Shown here piece by piece: positions 25,023 through 38,328 of a stretch of DNA of 64,000 nt; the stretch's first letter is position 1; each line of letters starts with the position of its first letter. The stretch comes from Achromobacter xylosoxidans A8. GTDB lineage: Bacteria; Pseudomonadota; Gammaproteobacteria; Burkholderiales; Burkholderiaceae_B. Where the stretch lies: assembly GCF_000165835.1 (NCBI RefSeq), contig NC_014640.1, positions 4,960,001 to 5,024,000 on the forward strand, given 5' to 3'. The notes below the pieces were generated by a model. That model saw nothing but the letters and a program-made list of their open reading frames with translations. It was not told the DNA's origin and searched no databases. Made by a program: the position numbers and the translations under genes.

Positions 25023-26618
25023 ATGTCTTTACCCTTCGATTGGTCTTTCCCCTATGCCTCCCGCAAAATGCCGGTCCTGGCCGCCAACGCGGTCGCGACC
25101 AGCCAGCCGCTGGCGGCGCAAGCCGGGCTGCGCATGCTGCTGGCCGGCGGCAATGCCGTGGACAGCGCCATCGCCACCGCCATCGCGCTGACGGTGGTCG
25201 AACCCGTCATGAACGGCATCGGCGGCGACATGTTCGCGCTGGTCTGGCATGACGGCCAATTGCACGGCCTGAACTCCAGCGGCTGCGCGCCCGCCGCGTG
25301 GACGCCGGACTACTTCGCCGGTCGCGACGCCATGCCCGGCACCGGCTGGGGCACGGTGACCGTGCCGGGCCAGGTTGCGGGCTGGAAGGCCTTGTCGGAA
25401 CGCTTCGGCAAGCTGCCTTTCGCGCAGCTGTTCGAACCCGCCATCGCCTATGCCGAGGAAGGGTTCGCGGTATCGCCCACCATCGCCCGCCAATGGGCCA
25501 CGCAGGCGCCCAAGCTGGCGCAGGAGCCGGGCTTCGCCGCCGCCTTCCTGCCCGAGGGACGCACGCCGCAGGCCGGCGAATGGTGGCGCTTTCCCGCGCA
25601 AGGCAAGACGCTGCGCGCCATCGCCGAAAGCGGCGGCGAGAGCTTCTACCGCGGTGAACTCGCCCAGAAGATTGCCGATTTCGCCAGCCAGACCGGCGGC
25701 GCGCTCGGCGCCCAGGACCTGGCCGAACACCGCCCCGAATGGGTCGCGCCAATCTCGCAATCGTTCCGCGGCTACGAGCTGCATGAGATTCCGCCCAGCG
25801 GCCAGGGCATCTCGGCGCTGATGGCGCTGGGCATGTTGGAGCAGTTCGACCTGGAAAGCATGGGCCGCGACAGCGCGGACTACTACCACGTCAGCATCGA
25901 AGCGATGAAGCTGGCTTTCGCCGACCTGCACCACCACGTCGCCGATCCGCGTCATATGCGCACCAGCGCTGCCGCCCTGCTGGACCGCTCCTACCTGGCC
26001 GAACGCGCACGCCAGATCTCCATGGATCGGGCCAGCATGCCGGTCGCAGGCACGCCCGCCACCGGCGGCACCGTGTACCTGACTGCGGCCGACGCCAGCG
26101 GCACCATGGTGTCCTTCATCCAGTCCAACTACCACGGCTTCGGTTCCGGCGTGGTGGTGCCGGATACGGGCATCAGCCTGCATAACCGCGGCCTGAACTT
26201 CGTGCTCACGCCCGGCCATGCCAACCAGGTCGCGCCGCGCAAGAAGCCGATGCACACCATCATCCCCGCGTTCGTCACGCGCGGCGGCCAGCCGCTGATG
26301 TCGTTCGGCGTCATGGGCGGGTCGATGCAGGCCCAGGGCCATCTGCAGATGGTCACGCGCCTGGCGGCGTTCGGCCAGAATCCGCAGGCCATGAGCGACG
26401 CGCCGCGCTTCCGCGTGGAAAAAGGCCCGGTGGTCAACGTGGAATCGCACTTGCCCGCGGACGTGGTCGACGCGTTGCGCGCGCGCGGCCACAACGTCGC
26501 GGTGGCTCCTGCGGACAGCCTGGAGTTCGGCTCGGCGCAGCTGATCTGCCGCCTGCCCCAAGGCGGCTACGTGGCCGCTTCGGACTCGCGCCGCGACGGT
26601 CAGGCCGTGGGCTTCTGA
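25023..26618 (+). CDS. ggt: Gamma-glutamyltransferase (first copy)
   Basis: 531-residue Ntn-hydrolase proenzyme. The N-terminal part has AGGNAVDSAIATAIALTVVE and GIGGDMFALVWHDG; self-cleavage should occur before Thr350 in GGTVYLTAAD, and the small-subunit motif VMGGSMQAQGHLQMV is present. It cleaves or transfers gamma-glutamyl groups. No signal peptide is visible, so it should act in the cytoplasm, unlike the periplasmic E. coli enzyme, which fits a pathway in which the substrate is imported first. Members of this family also include acylases that hydrolyse glutaryl or other amides, so the acyl group is not certain. Confidence 0.9.
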   Translation: MSLPFDWSFPYASRKMPVLAANAVATSQPLAAQAGLRMLLAGGNAVDSAIATAIALTVVEPVMNGIGGDMFALVWHDGQLHGLNSSGCAPAAWTPDYFAGRDAMPGTGWGTVTVPGQVAGWKALSERFGKLPFAQLFEPAIAYAEEGFAVSPTIARQWATQAPKLAQEPGFAAAFLPEGRTPQAGEWWRFPAQGKTLRAIAESGGESFYRGELAQKIADFASQTGGALGAQDLAEHRPEWVAPISQSFRGYELHEIPPSGQGISALMALGMLEQFDLESMGRDSADYYHVSIEAMKLAFADLHHHVADPRHMRTSAAALLDRSYLAERARQISMDRASMPVAGTPATGGTVYLTAADASGTMVSFIQSNYHGFGSGVVVPDTGISLHNRGLNFVLTPGHANQVAPRKKPMHTIIPAFVTRGGQPLMSFGVMGGSMQAQGHLQMVTRLAAFGQNPQAMSDAPRFRVEKGPVVNVESHLPADVVDALRARGHNVAVAPADSLEFGSAQLICRLPQGGYVAASDSRRDGQAVGF

Positions 26619-26664
26619 GCCCACGTCGGCCAGGCGCCCGGCCTGGCCGGGCTCGACGCGCCGA

Positions 26665-26697
26665 GCATCGCCGCCGCTGCTGGCGGCGATGCGCATT
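26665..26697 (+). terminator. Terminator candidate after ggt
   Basis: Perfect 11-bp stem GCATCGCCGCC/GGCGGCGATGC with a 6-nt loop (26665-26692), followed by GCATTTC. It is 46 bp after the ggt stop and separates it from the convergent GT39 gene. The T-run is short. Confidence 0.5.
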
Positions 26698-26758
26698 TCG
26701 GACTATCGGATCACGCGGCGCAGACGGTCGCCCGTGTGATCGGCCAGGCCTGCACGCC

Positions 26759-28204
26759 CTAGGGCGGCGCTTGCGGCCCGGCGATCAGCAAGACATAGCG
26801 CCGGCTCGAGTAGACGGGCGCCAACACCGTGCCCAGTTGCTCGCGCACTCGCGGCAAGTCCGCTTTTTCCACCGCCAGAAAGACCCTGCCGCTCTCCCGG
26901 GGCAACACAGTCGCCACGCCGTCCACCGGCACCAATCCGGCCTGCCCGCGCGAGTAGTAGCGCGCCGAAAACGGCAGGCTGTCGACGAAGTAGAGCTTTT
27001 CGTTGGACGCCATCAACGCATCCGCCCTGGCGACCAACTGCTTTTCCGTTTTGAGCCGTTCCGGATTGGCCTGCAGCATGGCGCAGAAGACGATCACCGC
27101 AACCGGGGCCAGCGCCATGCAGGCCAGCGCGGCACGGCCCGGCGCAGAAGCGCGGGCGCGGCTCAGGCATACGCCTATCGCCAGGGCCAGCGGCGGCAAG
27201 GCCGGCAGCACGTAGGTCCACAGGATGTTGCCCGACAAGGTGAAGAAGACCGGCGTGGCTGCGCCCCAGGCCAGCAGATAGGTCCAGCGCGGACGGCGCA
27301 GCCATCTCCTGGCCTGCGCCGCGGTCCCGCAGCCCCGCCAGCGGCGCGCAAGCAGCCAGACGCCGAACAGCCCCCAAGGCAGCGATGCCACGACGCCGTC
27401 CAGCCAGATGGCGCCATAGGGCCGGCGGTGCGCTGAACCGTAGAGGTCCCCGCTCCAGCCCGCATCGACGAAGCGCAGGAAGTGTTCGCCGACGATGAAG
27501 TACTGGAGGAAGCCCGGCGTCTTGATTTCCGCCGCCACGTACCAGGGCAGGACCAGGACAGCCAGCATGATGGCGCCCGCCACCCACGGCAGGCGCCGCA
27601 GGTCGGCCCTGGCGGTCCCCTGCCACAGCATCCACGGCACGATGGCGCCCGCCACCAGCACTGCGGCCAGCGGGCCCTTGGACAAGAGGCCGATGGTCAG
27701 CCCCAGGAAGAAACCGTAGCGCCATAACCCCGCCGCGGGCCCGCGCGACAGGATGAATGACGCCATGCTGAGCGTGACGCCCAAGGCCAGGAACGGATCG
27801 GTCAACACCGCCCCGGCCGCGACCATGGGCAGGAACATGGAGGCGTACACCAGCACGGCCCATCTGGCTGCCTGCGCCGTGTACAGGCGGCGGCCCAGCG
27901 CATAAAGAATGGCGAGCGTCGCCGCCGTGGCCAGCAGTGACGGGAACCGGATGCTGAATTCGCTCAGGCCCAGCAGCCGGATCGACAGCGCCTCGGCCCA
28001 GAATCCCAGCGGGGGCTTGCCCCAGAACGGCACGCCCGGCGCGAACCAGGGCGTGATCCAGTCGCCGCTTTCCGCCATCAGCCTGGCGATCTCCGCGTAG
28101 CGCGGCTCGGACGTGTCGGCGAATGGCACCAGGACCATCGCCAGCAGGCGCACGCCCAATATCGCCGCCAGGCCGGCGGCCACCGCCCGGGCGCTCAGCT
28201 GCAA
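26759..28204 (-). CDS. ArnT-like GT39 glycosyltransferase
   Basis: 481 residues with about ten to twelve membrane helices. The N-terminal periplasmic loop has the GT-C/ArnT pattern DTSEPRYAEIARLMAESGDW and GVPFWGKPPLGFWAEALSIR (acidic pair and PP motif). Enzymes of this type transfer a sugar from undecaprenyl phosphate to lipid A phosphate or other targets on the outer face of the inner membrane. It overlaps the GT2 gene by 10 nt; a GT2 plus ArnT-like pair of this kind (LgmA/LgmB) adds glucosamine to lipid A in Bordetella, and I infer a similar role. It is the last gene of the czcCBA transcription unit. Confidence 0.88.
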   Translation of the reverse strand: MQLSARAVAAGLAAILGVRLLAMVLVPFADTSEPRYAEIARLMAESGDWITPWFAPGVPFWGKPPLGFWAEALSIRLLGLSEFSIRFPSLLATAATLAILYALGRRLYTAQAARWAVLVYASMFLPMVAAGAVLTDPFLALGVTLSMASFILSRGPAAGLWRYGFFLGLTIGLLSKGPLAAVLVAGAIVPWMLWQGTARADLRRLPWVAGAIMLAVLVLPWYVAAEIKTPGFLQYFIVGEHFLRFVDAGWSGDLYGSAHRRPYGAIWLDGVVASLPWGLFGVWLLARRWRGCGTAAQARRWLRRPRWTYLLAWGAATPVFFTLSGNILWTYVLPALPPLALAIGVCLSRARASAPGRAALACMALAPVAVIVFCAMLQANPERLKTEKQLVARADALMASNEKLYFVDSLPFSARYYSRGQAGLVPVDGVATVLPRESGRVFLAVEKADLPRVREQLGTVLAPVYSSRRYVLLIAGPQAPP

Positions 28205-29220
28205 GCTGCATCCCTCCCATAGCCCGACGCCGTCACGCCCGCGGAACCGCTGTGCTGGACGTCGCGCACCAGATAGACCGGCCGCTGCTTGCTTTCCAGG
28301 TAGGTCTTGCCCACATACTCGCCCAGCAGGCCGATGGTGATGAGCTGCACGCCGCCCATGAAGGTCATCATCGCCATCAGCGAGGGATAGCCCGCAACGT
28401 CATCGCCGAATATCAAGGTCTTGAAGATGATGCCGGCGCCGAATACGGCGCCACCCAGGGCCGCGACCGCGCCCAATCCCGTCGCCCAGCGCAAGGGCGC
28501 GGTGGAAAACGAAGTGATGCCTTCCATCGCCAGGCGGAACAGCGCCAGGTAGCTCCATTTGGTGGTGCCGGCGGCGCGCGGCTCGCGGTCGTAGTCGATG
28601 ATCCGGGTCGGCATGCCCACCCAGGCATACAGCCCCTTCATGTAGCGGCAGCGTTCGGGCAGCTGCATCAGCGCCGTCACGGCGCGCCGGCTCATCAGCC
28701 GGAAATCGCCGGTATCGGGCGGGATCGCAGCCTTGCTCAGGCGGCTCAGCAGGCGGTAGTAGGCGTAGGCGGAGAACCGCTTGAAGGCGCTCTCGCCCGC
28801 GCGGCTGCGCCGCCGCATGCTGACGACGTCCGCGCCCTCCTGCCAGGCGCGGACCATCTCGGGGATGACCTCGGGCGGATCTTGCAGATCGGCGTCCAGC
28901 ACGATGACCGCGGCGCCGGCCGCATGCTCTATCCCCGCCGTCATCGCGGCCTCCTTGCCGAAGTTCCGGCTCAGCCGGACCAGCTTGATGCCGCGCTCCT
29001 CGCGCAGCAAGGCCTGCAGGTATTCGGCGCTGCCGTCGCTGCTGCCGTCGTCCACGAATACGATTTCGTACGGCAGCCCCAGCGCCTTCAACACCCGCCG
29101 CAGGCGCTCGTGGCAGGCCGGCAGCACCTCCCTCTCGTTGAGGAAGGGAATGATGACGGACAGCTGTATCGGGCTGATTGCGCCCAGCACAGCGATATCG
29201 ATATCGGGTCTGGCATTCAT
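28195..29220 (-). CDS. GT2 undecaprenyl-phosphate glycosyltransferase
   Basis: 341 residues. The catalytic domain has LSVIIPFLNEREVLPACHER, VFVDDGSSDGS and VLDADLQDPPEVIP (DxD-type), and two C-terminal membrane helices (about 240-265 and 285-305) place it at the inner membrane, as in ArnC/DPM-like enzymes. It loads a sugar on undecaprenyl phosphate, which the adjacent ArnT-like protein can then use. AGAGG precedes the ATG; it starts 21 bp after the czcA stop with no terminator between. Confidence 0.9.
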   Translation of the reverse strand: MNARPDIDIAVLGAISPIQLSVIIPFLNEREVLPACHERLRRVLKALGLPYEIVFVDDGSSDGSAEYLQALLREERGIKLVRLSRNFGKEAAMTAGIEHAAGAAVIVLDADLQDPPEVIPEMVRAWQEGADVVSMRRRSRAGESAFKRFSAYAYYRLLSRLSKAAIPPDTGDFRLMSRRAVTALMQLPERCRYMKGLYAWVGMPTRIIDYDREPRAAGTTKWSYLALFRLAMEGITSFSTAPLRWATGLGAVAALGGAVFGAGIIFKTLIFGDDVAGYPSLMAMMTFMGGVQLITIGLLGEYVGKTYLESKQRPVYLVRDVQHSGSAGVTASGYGRDAACS

Positions 29221-29241
29221 CGGATCGCCTCTCTGTCGGGC

Positions 29242-33610
<4,369 letters not shown>

Positions 33611-33624
33611 TTCTTATGCTCGTT

Positions 33625-34881
33625 TCAACGTCCGAGAATGCGGTCGATATCCGCGGAAGCCTGGTACACGGATGCCAGCACCGTCAGGTAGGCGATGTTT
33701 CCGTCGGACAGGGTGCGCTGCGCGTCCAGCACTTCCAGGAAGCCGAACTTCCCTGCTTCGAAGCCCTTGCGCGCGGCGTCATAGGCCTGGGTGGCGCCCG
33801 GCAGCACCGCGGTCCGGTACTCGCGCGCGGAGCCCACCGCCAGATCGAAACGGGTCACGGCCTGCAGCAGTTCGCCCATCAGGCTGGATTCCAGCTCGCG
33901 GAATTGGTCCTGCGCCTTGTAGGCCTGCATGGTGGCGGCGTAGACATTGCCCTGGTTGCGGTCGAAGATCGGCAAGGGAATGGAAACGCCAAGCTGGGCC
34001 TTGTTGCGGCCTGCCTCGTTATCGCGGGCCACGCCCGCGCTCAAGGTGATGTCCGGATAGCGCTTGCTCTTCTCCACCTCCAGCTGCGCCTGCCCCAGGT
34101 CGACGGCGAGCTTGCCGCCCTGCATCCTGGGCGTTGCGGCCAGGCCAGCGCGCAGCTCGTCGATGGACGCCCGCTCCGGCAACGTTTTCAGATCCCCACC
34201 CACGCTGGCGAAGCCAGGCTCCGCTTCGCCCCAGAGCAGGCCGAGCTTGCGGCGCGCGCCCAGCAATGCCGCCTCGGCGCCGCGCGCCTCGATGCGCGCA
34301 TTGGCCAGCGCGACCTGGGCCTTGCTGCCTTCCAGCGGTGGCGCCTTGCCCGCGGCCACGCGCCTCTCGGCCAGCCGCAAGGCGCCACTGGCGATGTCCA
34401 CGGTGCCGCGCGTCACACGCACGGATTCCTGTGCCACCGCCACGTCGAAGAAAGCCGCGATGACCGCCGCCCGCAGGCCGGCCCGCGTGCCCGCCACGTC
34501 CTGGCGTGCCATGTCCCTGGACAGGCCTGCCGCCTTGACCCGCGCGGCGCGCTTGCCGCCCGTCTCCAGCGGCATGTTCAACATGGTGGTGGTGGTGCGC
34601 GTGGCCGATTTCGTATCGTCCACGCTGACGTCGATGGAAGGGTTGGGCAGCAGGCCCGCCTGCGTCAGCAGGCCTTCGGTCGCCGCGGCCTCATTCTTTG
34701 CTGCGGCGAATCCGGGATTGCGTTCCAGCGCGGCGGCCAGGGCGTTCTCCAGCGTCAGCACGGCGCCTGTCTGGCTCTGCGCCATGGGCACGGGAGCGCG
34801 GACCGCGCCTGCGTCCTGGGCGGACGCGGACGCGGCGATCATCAGGGCCGCCAGGGTCAGCGGCAAGGCAGATACATGCAT
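33625..34881 (-). CDS. czcC: CzcC-type outer-membrane efflux channel
   Basis: 418 residues with a signal peptide ending at ASASAQ and two TolC-family OEP repeats (LTLENALAAALERNPGFAAA, then PDITLSAGVARDNEAGRN and a long helical C-terminal half). It provides the outer-membrane exit duct for the CzcCBA complex and is the first gene of the unit. Upstream is the palindromic control region shared with a DUF4148 gene. Confidence 0.92.
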   Translation of the reverse strand: MHVSALPLTLAALMIAASASAQDAGAVRAPVPMAQSQTGAVLTLENALAAALERNPGFAAAKNEAAATEGLLTQAGLLPNPSIDVSVDDTKSATRTTTTMLNMPLETGGKRAARVKAAGLSRDMARQDVAGTRAGLRAAVIAAFFDVAVAQESVRVTRGTVDIASGALRLAERRVAAGKAPPLEGSKAQVALANARIEARGAEAALLGARRKLGLLWGEAEPGFASVGGDLKTLPERASIDELRAGLAATPRMQGGKLAVDLGQAQLEVEKSKRYPDITLSAGVARDNEAGRNKAQLGVSIPLPIFDRNQGNVYAATMQAYKAQDQFRELESSLMGELLQAVTRFDLAVGSAREYRTAVLPGATQAYDAARKGFEAGKFGFLEVLDAQRTLSDGNIAYLTVLASVYQASADIDRILGR

Positions 34882-34959
34882 GGTTCAACCAAGGAAGGTG
34901 CGAGCCGGCAATGTATCCAGACGGGCGCGTCAATCGACCGACAGAAAAATGACATTTCC

Positions 34960-34979
34960 GTAAGGTTCTCGGGCCTTAC
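34960..34979. promoter_or_regulatory. Inverted repeat GTAAGG-N8-CCTTAC before czcC
   Basis: Perfect 6-8-6 inverted repeat about 80 bp upstream of czcC in the divergent czcC/DUF4148 region. A repeated CGTAA element (34959 and about 34985) may be a direct-repeat pair for an OmpR-type regulator such as the one at 35606. Confidence 0.45.
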
Positions 34980-35109
34980 AAAAACGTAATCAGGGAGTTC
35001 GGGAATTGACGGACATCGGTCCGTAGAGTGTCACCGTCGCTACACAAACAGCGTGTATGCGCCTGACGGAACACCGCTACCGGCGCCACGCCCAACCTGG
35101 GAGATATCC

Positions 35110-35451
35110 ATGAAGATCAAAACCGTCGCCGCCGCCCTCGCCCTGGGTTCCGCGTTGGCCCTTCCCTTTGCCGCCAGCGCCTCCAGCACCTGGCACCAGA
35201 CCAATACGGAAATCGGCTACGCCATCGCGCCGGACCACGCCACCGCCGGCAAGACACGCGAAGAAGTGAAAGCCGAGCTGGCCGTGGCCAAGTCCGACCC
35301 GAAGCAGTGGTTCCTGACCAATCTGAACGCCGCCAAGCCGGGCTGGGTCAGGCAAGGCACCTCCCGCACCCGCGCGGACGCCATGGCGGAAATCGAGGCC
35401 ATGACGCCGGCCGAACGCGCCCGCCTGGACGCGATCTACACCCCGGGCTGA
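35110..35451 (+). CDS. DUF4148 small periplasmic protein
   Basis: 113 residues from ATG 35110. A clear signal peptide ends at FAASASS, and the mature part carries the DUF4148 pattern KTREEVKAELAVAKSDPKQW. Small exported DUF4148 proteins are common in Burkholderiales and often metal-inducible, but their role is not established. It lies opposite czcC and 154 bp before the response regulator, so probably belongs to the same metal stimulon. Confidence 0.82.
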   Translation: MKIKTVAAALALGSALALPFAASASSTWHQTNTEIGYAIAPDHATAGKTREEVKAELAVAKSDPKQWFLTNLNAAKPGWVRQGTSRTRADAMAEIEAMTPAERARLDAIYTPG

Positions 35452-35605
35452 ACCGCCGGCCCCGTGGCGGACGCGTCCCGCGTGCCTGCCGGCGCTGCGC
35501 AGGGCGGCTGGGCCGCCCTGTTTGCGTTTCTTTCCCCGCCACGATTCCGCCTAGAATAGGACGCAGGATCCGAGGACTTCCGCGCACTCTTTTTATTCCG
35601 CTGAT

Positions 35606-36295
35606 ATGAAAGTACTCGTAATCGAAGACGAAAAAAAACTCGCCGAGTACTTGCGGCGAGCGCTGACCGAACACAACTACGTCGTCGACGTGGCCCTGGA
35701 CGGCGTCACCGGCCTTCATCTGGTCCGTGAAAGCCAATATGATCTGGTCCTGCTGGACGTGATGCTGCCGGCCATGGACGGTTTTTCCGTGCTGGCCGAG
35801 ATCCGCAAGACCAGCCGCGTCCCCGTCCTGATGCTGACCGCGCGCGACAAGCTCGAAGACCGGGTCAAGGGCCTGCGCGACGGCGCCGACGACTACCTGG
35901 CCAAACCGTTCGCCTTGTCGGAGCTGCTGGCCCGCGTGCTGGCGCTGGGCCGGCGCAGCGGCCACGGCCAGACCGAAACCATCGCCCAGAACGTGCTGCG
36001 CATCGACGGGCTGGAGCTGGACCTGCTGCGCCGGCGCGCCAGCCGCGACGGCGTGCGGCTGGACCTGACCGCCAAGGAATTCACCTTGCTGGCGCTGCTG
36101 ATGCGCAAGCAGGGAGAAGTCCTGTCGCGGCTGGAGCTGGCCGAACAGGTGTGGGACATCAACTTCAACAGCAACACCAACGTGGTCGAGGTCGCGATCC
36201 GCCGCCTGCGCGGCAAGGTCGACGAACCCTTCGACAAGAAGCTGTTGCATACCGTGCGCGGCATGGGCTACGTGCTGGAACCGCGGAGCGACTGA
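35606..36295 (+). CDS. OmpR-family response regulator, CzcR/IrlR type
   Basis: 229 residues. The receiver domain has the acidic pocket (IEDE), phospho-acceptor Asp51 in LVLLDVMLP and Lys in YLAKPF; the C-terminal winged helix ends VVEVAIRRLRGKVDEPFDKK, LLHTVRGMGYVLE, typical of CzcR/CopR/IrlR heavy-metal regulators. It overlaps the kinase gene (TGATG). It presumably activates czcCBA on the opposite strand. Confidence 0.93.
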   Translation: MKVLVIEDEKKLAEYLRRALTEHNYVVDVALDGVTGLHLVRESQYDLVLLDVMLPAMDGFSVLAEIRKTSRVPVLMLTARDKLEDRVKGLRDGADDYLAKPFALSELLARVLALGRRSGHGQTETIAQNVLRIDGLELDLLRRRASRDGVRLDLTAKEFTLLALLMRKQGEVLSRLELAEQVWDINFNSNTNVVEVAIRRLRGKVDEPFDKKLLHTVRGMGYVLEPRSD

Positions 36296-37644
36296 TGTCC
36301 GGGCAGCGCCCCAAATCGCTGCATCGCTGGCTGTCGCGCTGGCTGGCGATCCAGACCTTCATCGCACTTGGCCTGGTCTGCGTCGCGGTCTATTACGCGA
36401 CCAACCTGAACCTGGCCAGCCGCCAGGAGGCCTTGCTGCAACAGAAGGTCGAAGTCGTGCGGCACCTGGTCGAGGAGAACGCCGCCAGCCAGGACTCGAC
36501 CCGCCTGCGCCACAAGCTGAGCGACTTCTTCTATGGCCGTCCTGATTTCTCGCTGGTGCTGGAAATTGACGGCGAAAAGGTCTACTACGGCAGCCCCATC
36601 GCCGGCGACAACGATTTCCACCATGAGCGGCGCATTGCCTTCACGCTGCCCTATCCCGGCGCGCCCGGCGACGCCATGAACGCGGAACTGGTGCTGGACA
36701 TTTCCAGCGACATCCTGCTGCGCAAGGCGCTGGCCTGGACCCTGTTTGCCTGCGCCCTGGCGGGCGCCATCGTCGTGGCGGCGGTGGGAACGTTGCTGGT
36801 GCGCCGCGGGCTGGCGCCGCTGGACGCGCTGGGCAAGCAGGCGGCGCAGCTGTCTCCGGACCGCATCGGCGAACGGCTCGACGAAAGCGGCCAGCCCTGC
36901 GAGATCCGGCCGCTGGTGCGCCAGTTCAACGCAGTGCTCCAACGGCTTGAGCGCGCCTACGTGCAGATGGAAGGATTCAACGCCGACGTCGCGCACGAGA
37001 TGCGCACGCCGCTGGCGACCCTGATCGGCGAGACCGAGCTGGCGCTGAGCACGCGCCCATCGCCACAAGCGCTGCTGGAAACGCTGGGCTCCAATCTGGA
37101 GGAACTGCAACGCCTCTCCAGCATCGTCAACGACATGCTGTTCCTGTCGCAAGCCGACCGCGGCGCGCAGGCCCGAGGCAGCTGGCAGGACAGCCTGTCC
37201 GCCATCGTCCAGGAGGTCACGCAGTATCACGAGGCCGAAGCCCTGGACGCCGGAGTCGATATCGCCGTGGTGGGCGATGCGCCGGCCCAGGTCGACCGAA
37301 CGCTATTTCAGCGCGCCGTGTCCAACCTGGTCTCGAACGCCGTGCGCTATGCCGCCCCGGGCAGCGTGATCGAAGTCGAGATCGCGCGCGGCGCCCCCGA
37401 AGAAATCCTGATCTCCGTGCGCAACCAGGGCGAGCCGATACCGGAAGAGCATCTGCCGCGGCTTTTCTACCGCTTCTACCGCAGCGACACCTCGCGCGAG
37501 TTCGACGCCAACCACCATGGGCTGGGGCTGGCCATCGTCGCCGCCATCGCCCGCATGCACGGCGGCCGCAGCTACGCCAGATCGGCGGACCGGACCACGA
37601 CCATAGGCTTCAGCATCGCGGCGGCGGACATTACAGAAAGCTAA
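36295..37644 (+). CDS. Heavy-metal sensor histidine kinase, CzcS/IrlS type
   Basis: 449 residues from ATG 36295. Two membrane helices (about 17-37 and 145-170) flank a periplasmic sensor domain, followed by HAMP, the H-box FNADVAHEMRTPLATLIGE with His234, the N-box SNLVSNAVRYAAPGS and G-box HHGLGLAIVAAIARMHGG. Membrane-bound partner of the regulator at 35606. The longer in-frame start at 36151 lies inside the regulator gene. Confidence 0.93.
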   Translation: MSGQRPKSLHRWLSRWLAIQTFIALGLVCVAVYYATNLNLASRQEALLQQKVEVVRHLVEENAASQDSTRLRHKLSDFFYGRPDFSLVLEIDGEKVYYGSPIAGDNDFHHERRIAFTLPYPGAPGDAMNAELVLDISSDILLRKALAWTLFACALAGAIVVAAVGTLLVRRGLAPLDALGKQAAQLSPDRIGERLDESGQPCEIRPLVRQFNAVLQRLERAYVQMEGFNADVAHEMRTPLATLIGETELALSTRPSPQALLETLGSNLEELQRLSSIVNDMLFLSQADRGAQARGSWQDSLSAIVQEVTQYHEAEALDAGVDIAVVGDAPAQVDRTLFQRAVSNLVSNAVRYAAPGSVIEVEIARGAPEEILISVRNQGEPIPEEHLPRLFYRFYRSDTSREFDANHHGLGLAIVAAIARMHGGRSYARSADRTTTIGFSIAAADITES

Positions 37645-37649
37645 TCCGC

Positions 37650-37684
37650 CTGTCCGGATTCTGTCCGCGCTCGCTCCCTAGAAT
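37650..37684 (+). promoter_or_regulatory. Direct repeats CTGTCCG and -10 element
   Basis: CTGTCCG occurs twice with an 11-bp period (37650-37656, 37661-37667), one helical turn, just before a TAGAAT -10 (37679-37684). This is the layout of an OmpR-family activated promoter and would drive the second DUF4148 gene. Confidence 0.45.
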
Positions 37685-37803
37685 TTCTCCCATGCCGCTT
37701 GAAGACCGGCCGCCACAGCGGCTTTCAAGGGCGCCGGCCTCAGGGAGGCCATCTGCCTCCCCTGGATTGTTGAGATTGCCGGACCACGTTCCATGGAGAA
37801 ATT

Positions 37804-38277
37804 ATGAATCGTCTGACCCTGTTGATCCTTGCCATTTCCGTTGCCGCTGCGGCCCCGGCTGTCCAGGCCGAGCCGAAGACCCGCGAACATGTCAGGCTCG
37901 AGCTCGAGCAGGCGAAGAACGCCGGCCTGGTCACGTACGGCGAGCTGGACTATCCGCCCGCCATCGCGCCCGCCCAAGCAGGCAAGACCAGCGCCCAGGT
38001 TGCCGACGAGCTGCAACGCGCCAAGGCCGCCGGCCTGGTCATCTACGGCGAGCTGGACTACCCGCCGTCCCGGCCCGCCACCACATCCAAGACGCGCGCG
38101 GAAGTGCGCGCCGATCTGAACCTGTGGAAGCGCTCGGGCATGGCGGACCTCTATCGCGGCGCACAGGAGCCTGACGTGTTCAGCCTGAAGTACCGTCAGC
38201 GCTATGCGGAGTATGTCAGGATGCGTACGGGCGCGGAGTATCGGCAGCAGTTGGAGATCGAGAACGGCAGGCAGTAA
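37804..38277 (+). CDS. DUF4148 protein with tandem repeat
   Basis: 157 residues with a signal peptide ending at AVQAEP. The mature protein holds two copies of a 36-residue unit: KTREHVRLELEQAKNAGLVT then YGELDYPP (41-52), and KTSAQVADELQRAKAAGLVI then YGELDYPP (77-88), followed by a third, partial KTRAEVRADLNLWKRSGM. The repeats suggest internal duplication of the DUF4148 motif and a protein built of small ligand- or metal-binding units. It lies 159 bp after the kinase gene and has its own promoter-like region. Confidence 0.85.
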   Translation: MNRLTLLILAISVAAAAPAVQAEPKTREHVRLELEQAKNAGLVTYGELDYPPAIAPAQAGKTSAQVADELQRAKAAGLVIYGELDYPPSRPATTSKTRAEVRADLNLWKRSGMADLYRGAQEPDVFSLKYRQRYAEYVRMRTGAEYRQQLEIENGRQ

Positions 38278-38328
38278 GCGCCGCCCGAAGCGCGACTCGG
38301 CATACCTACAGCAGGAGCGGCCGCCTCC

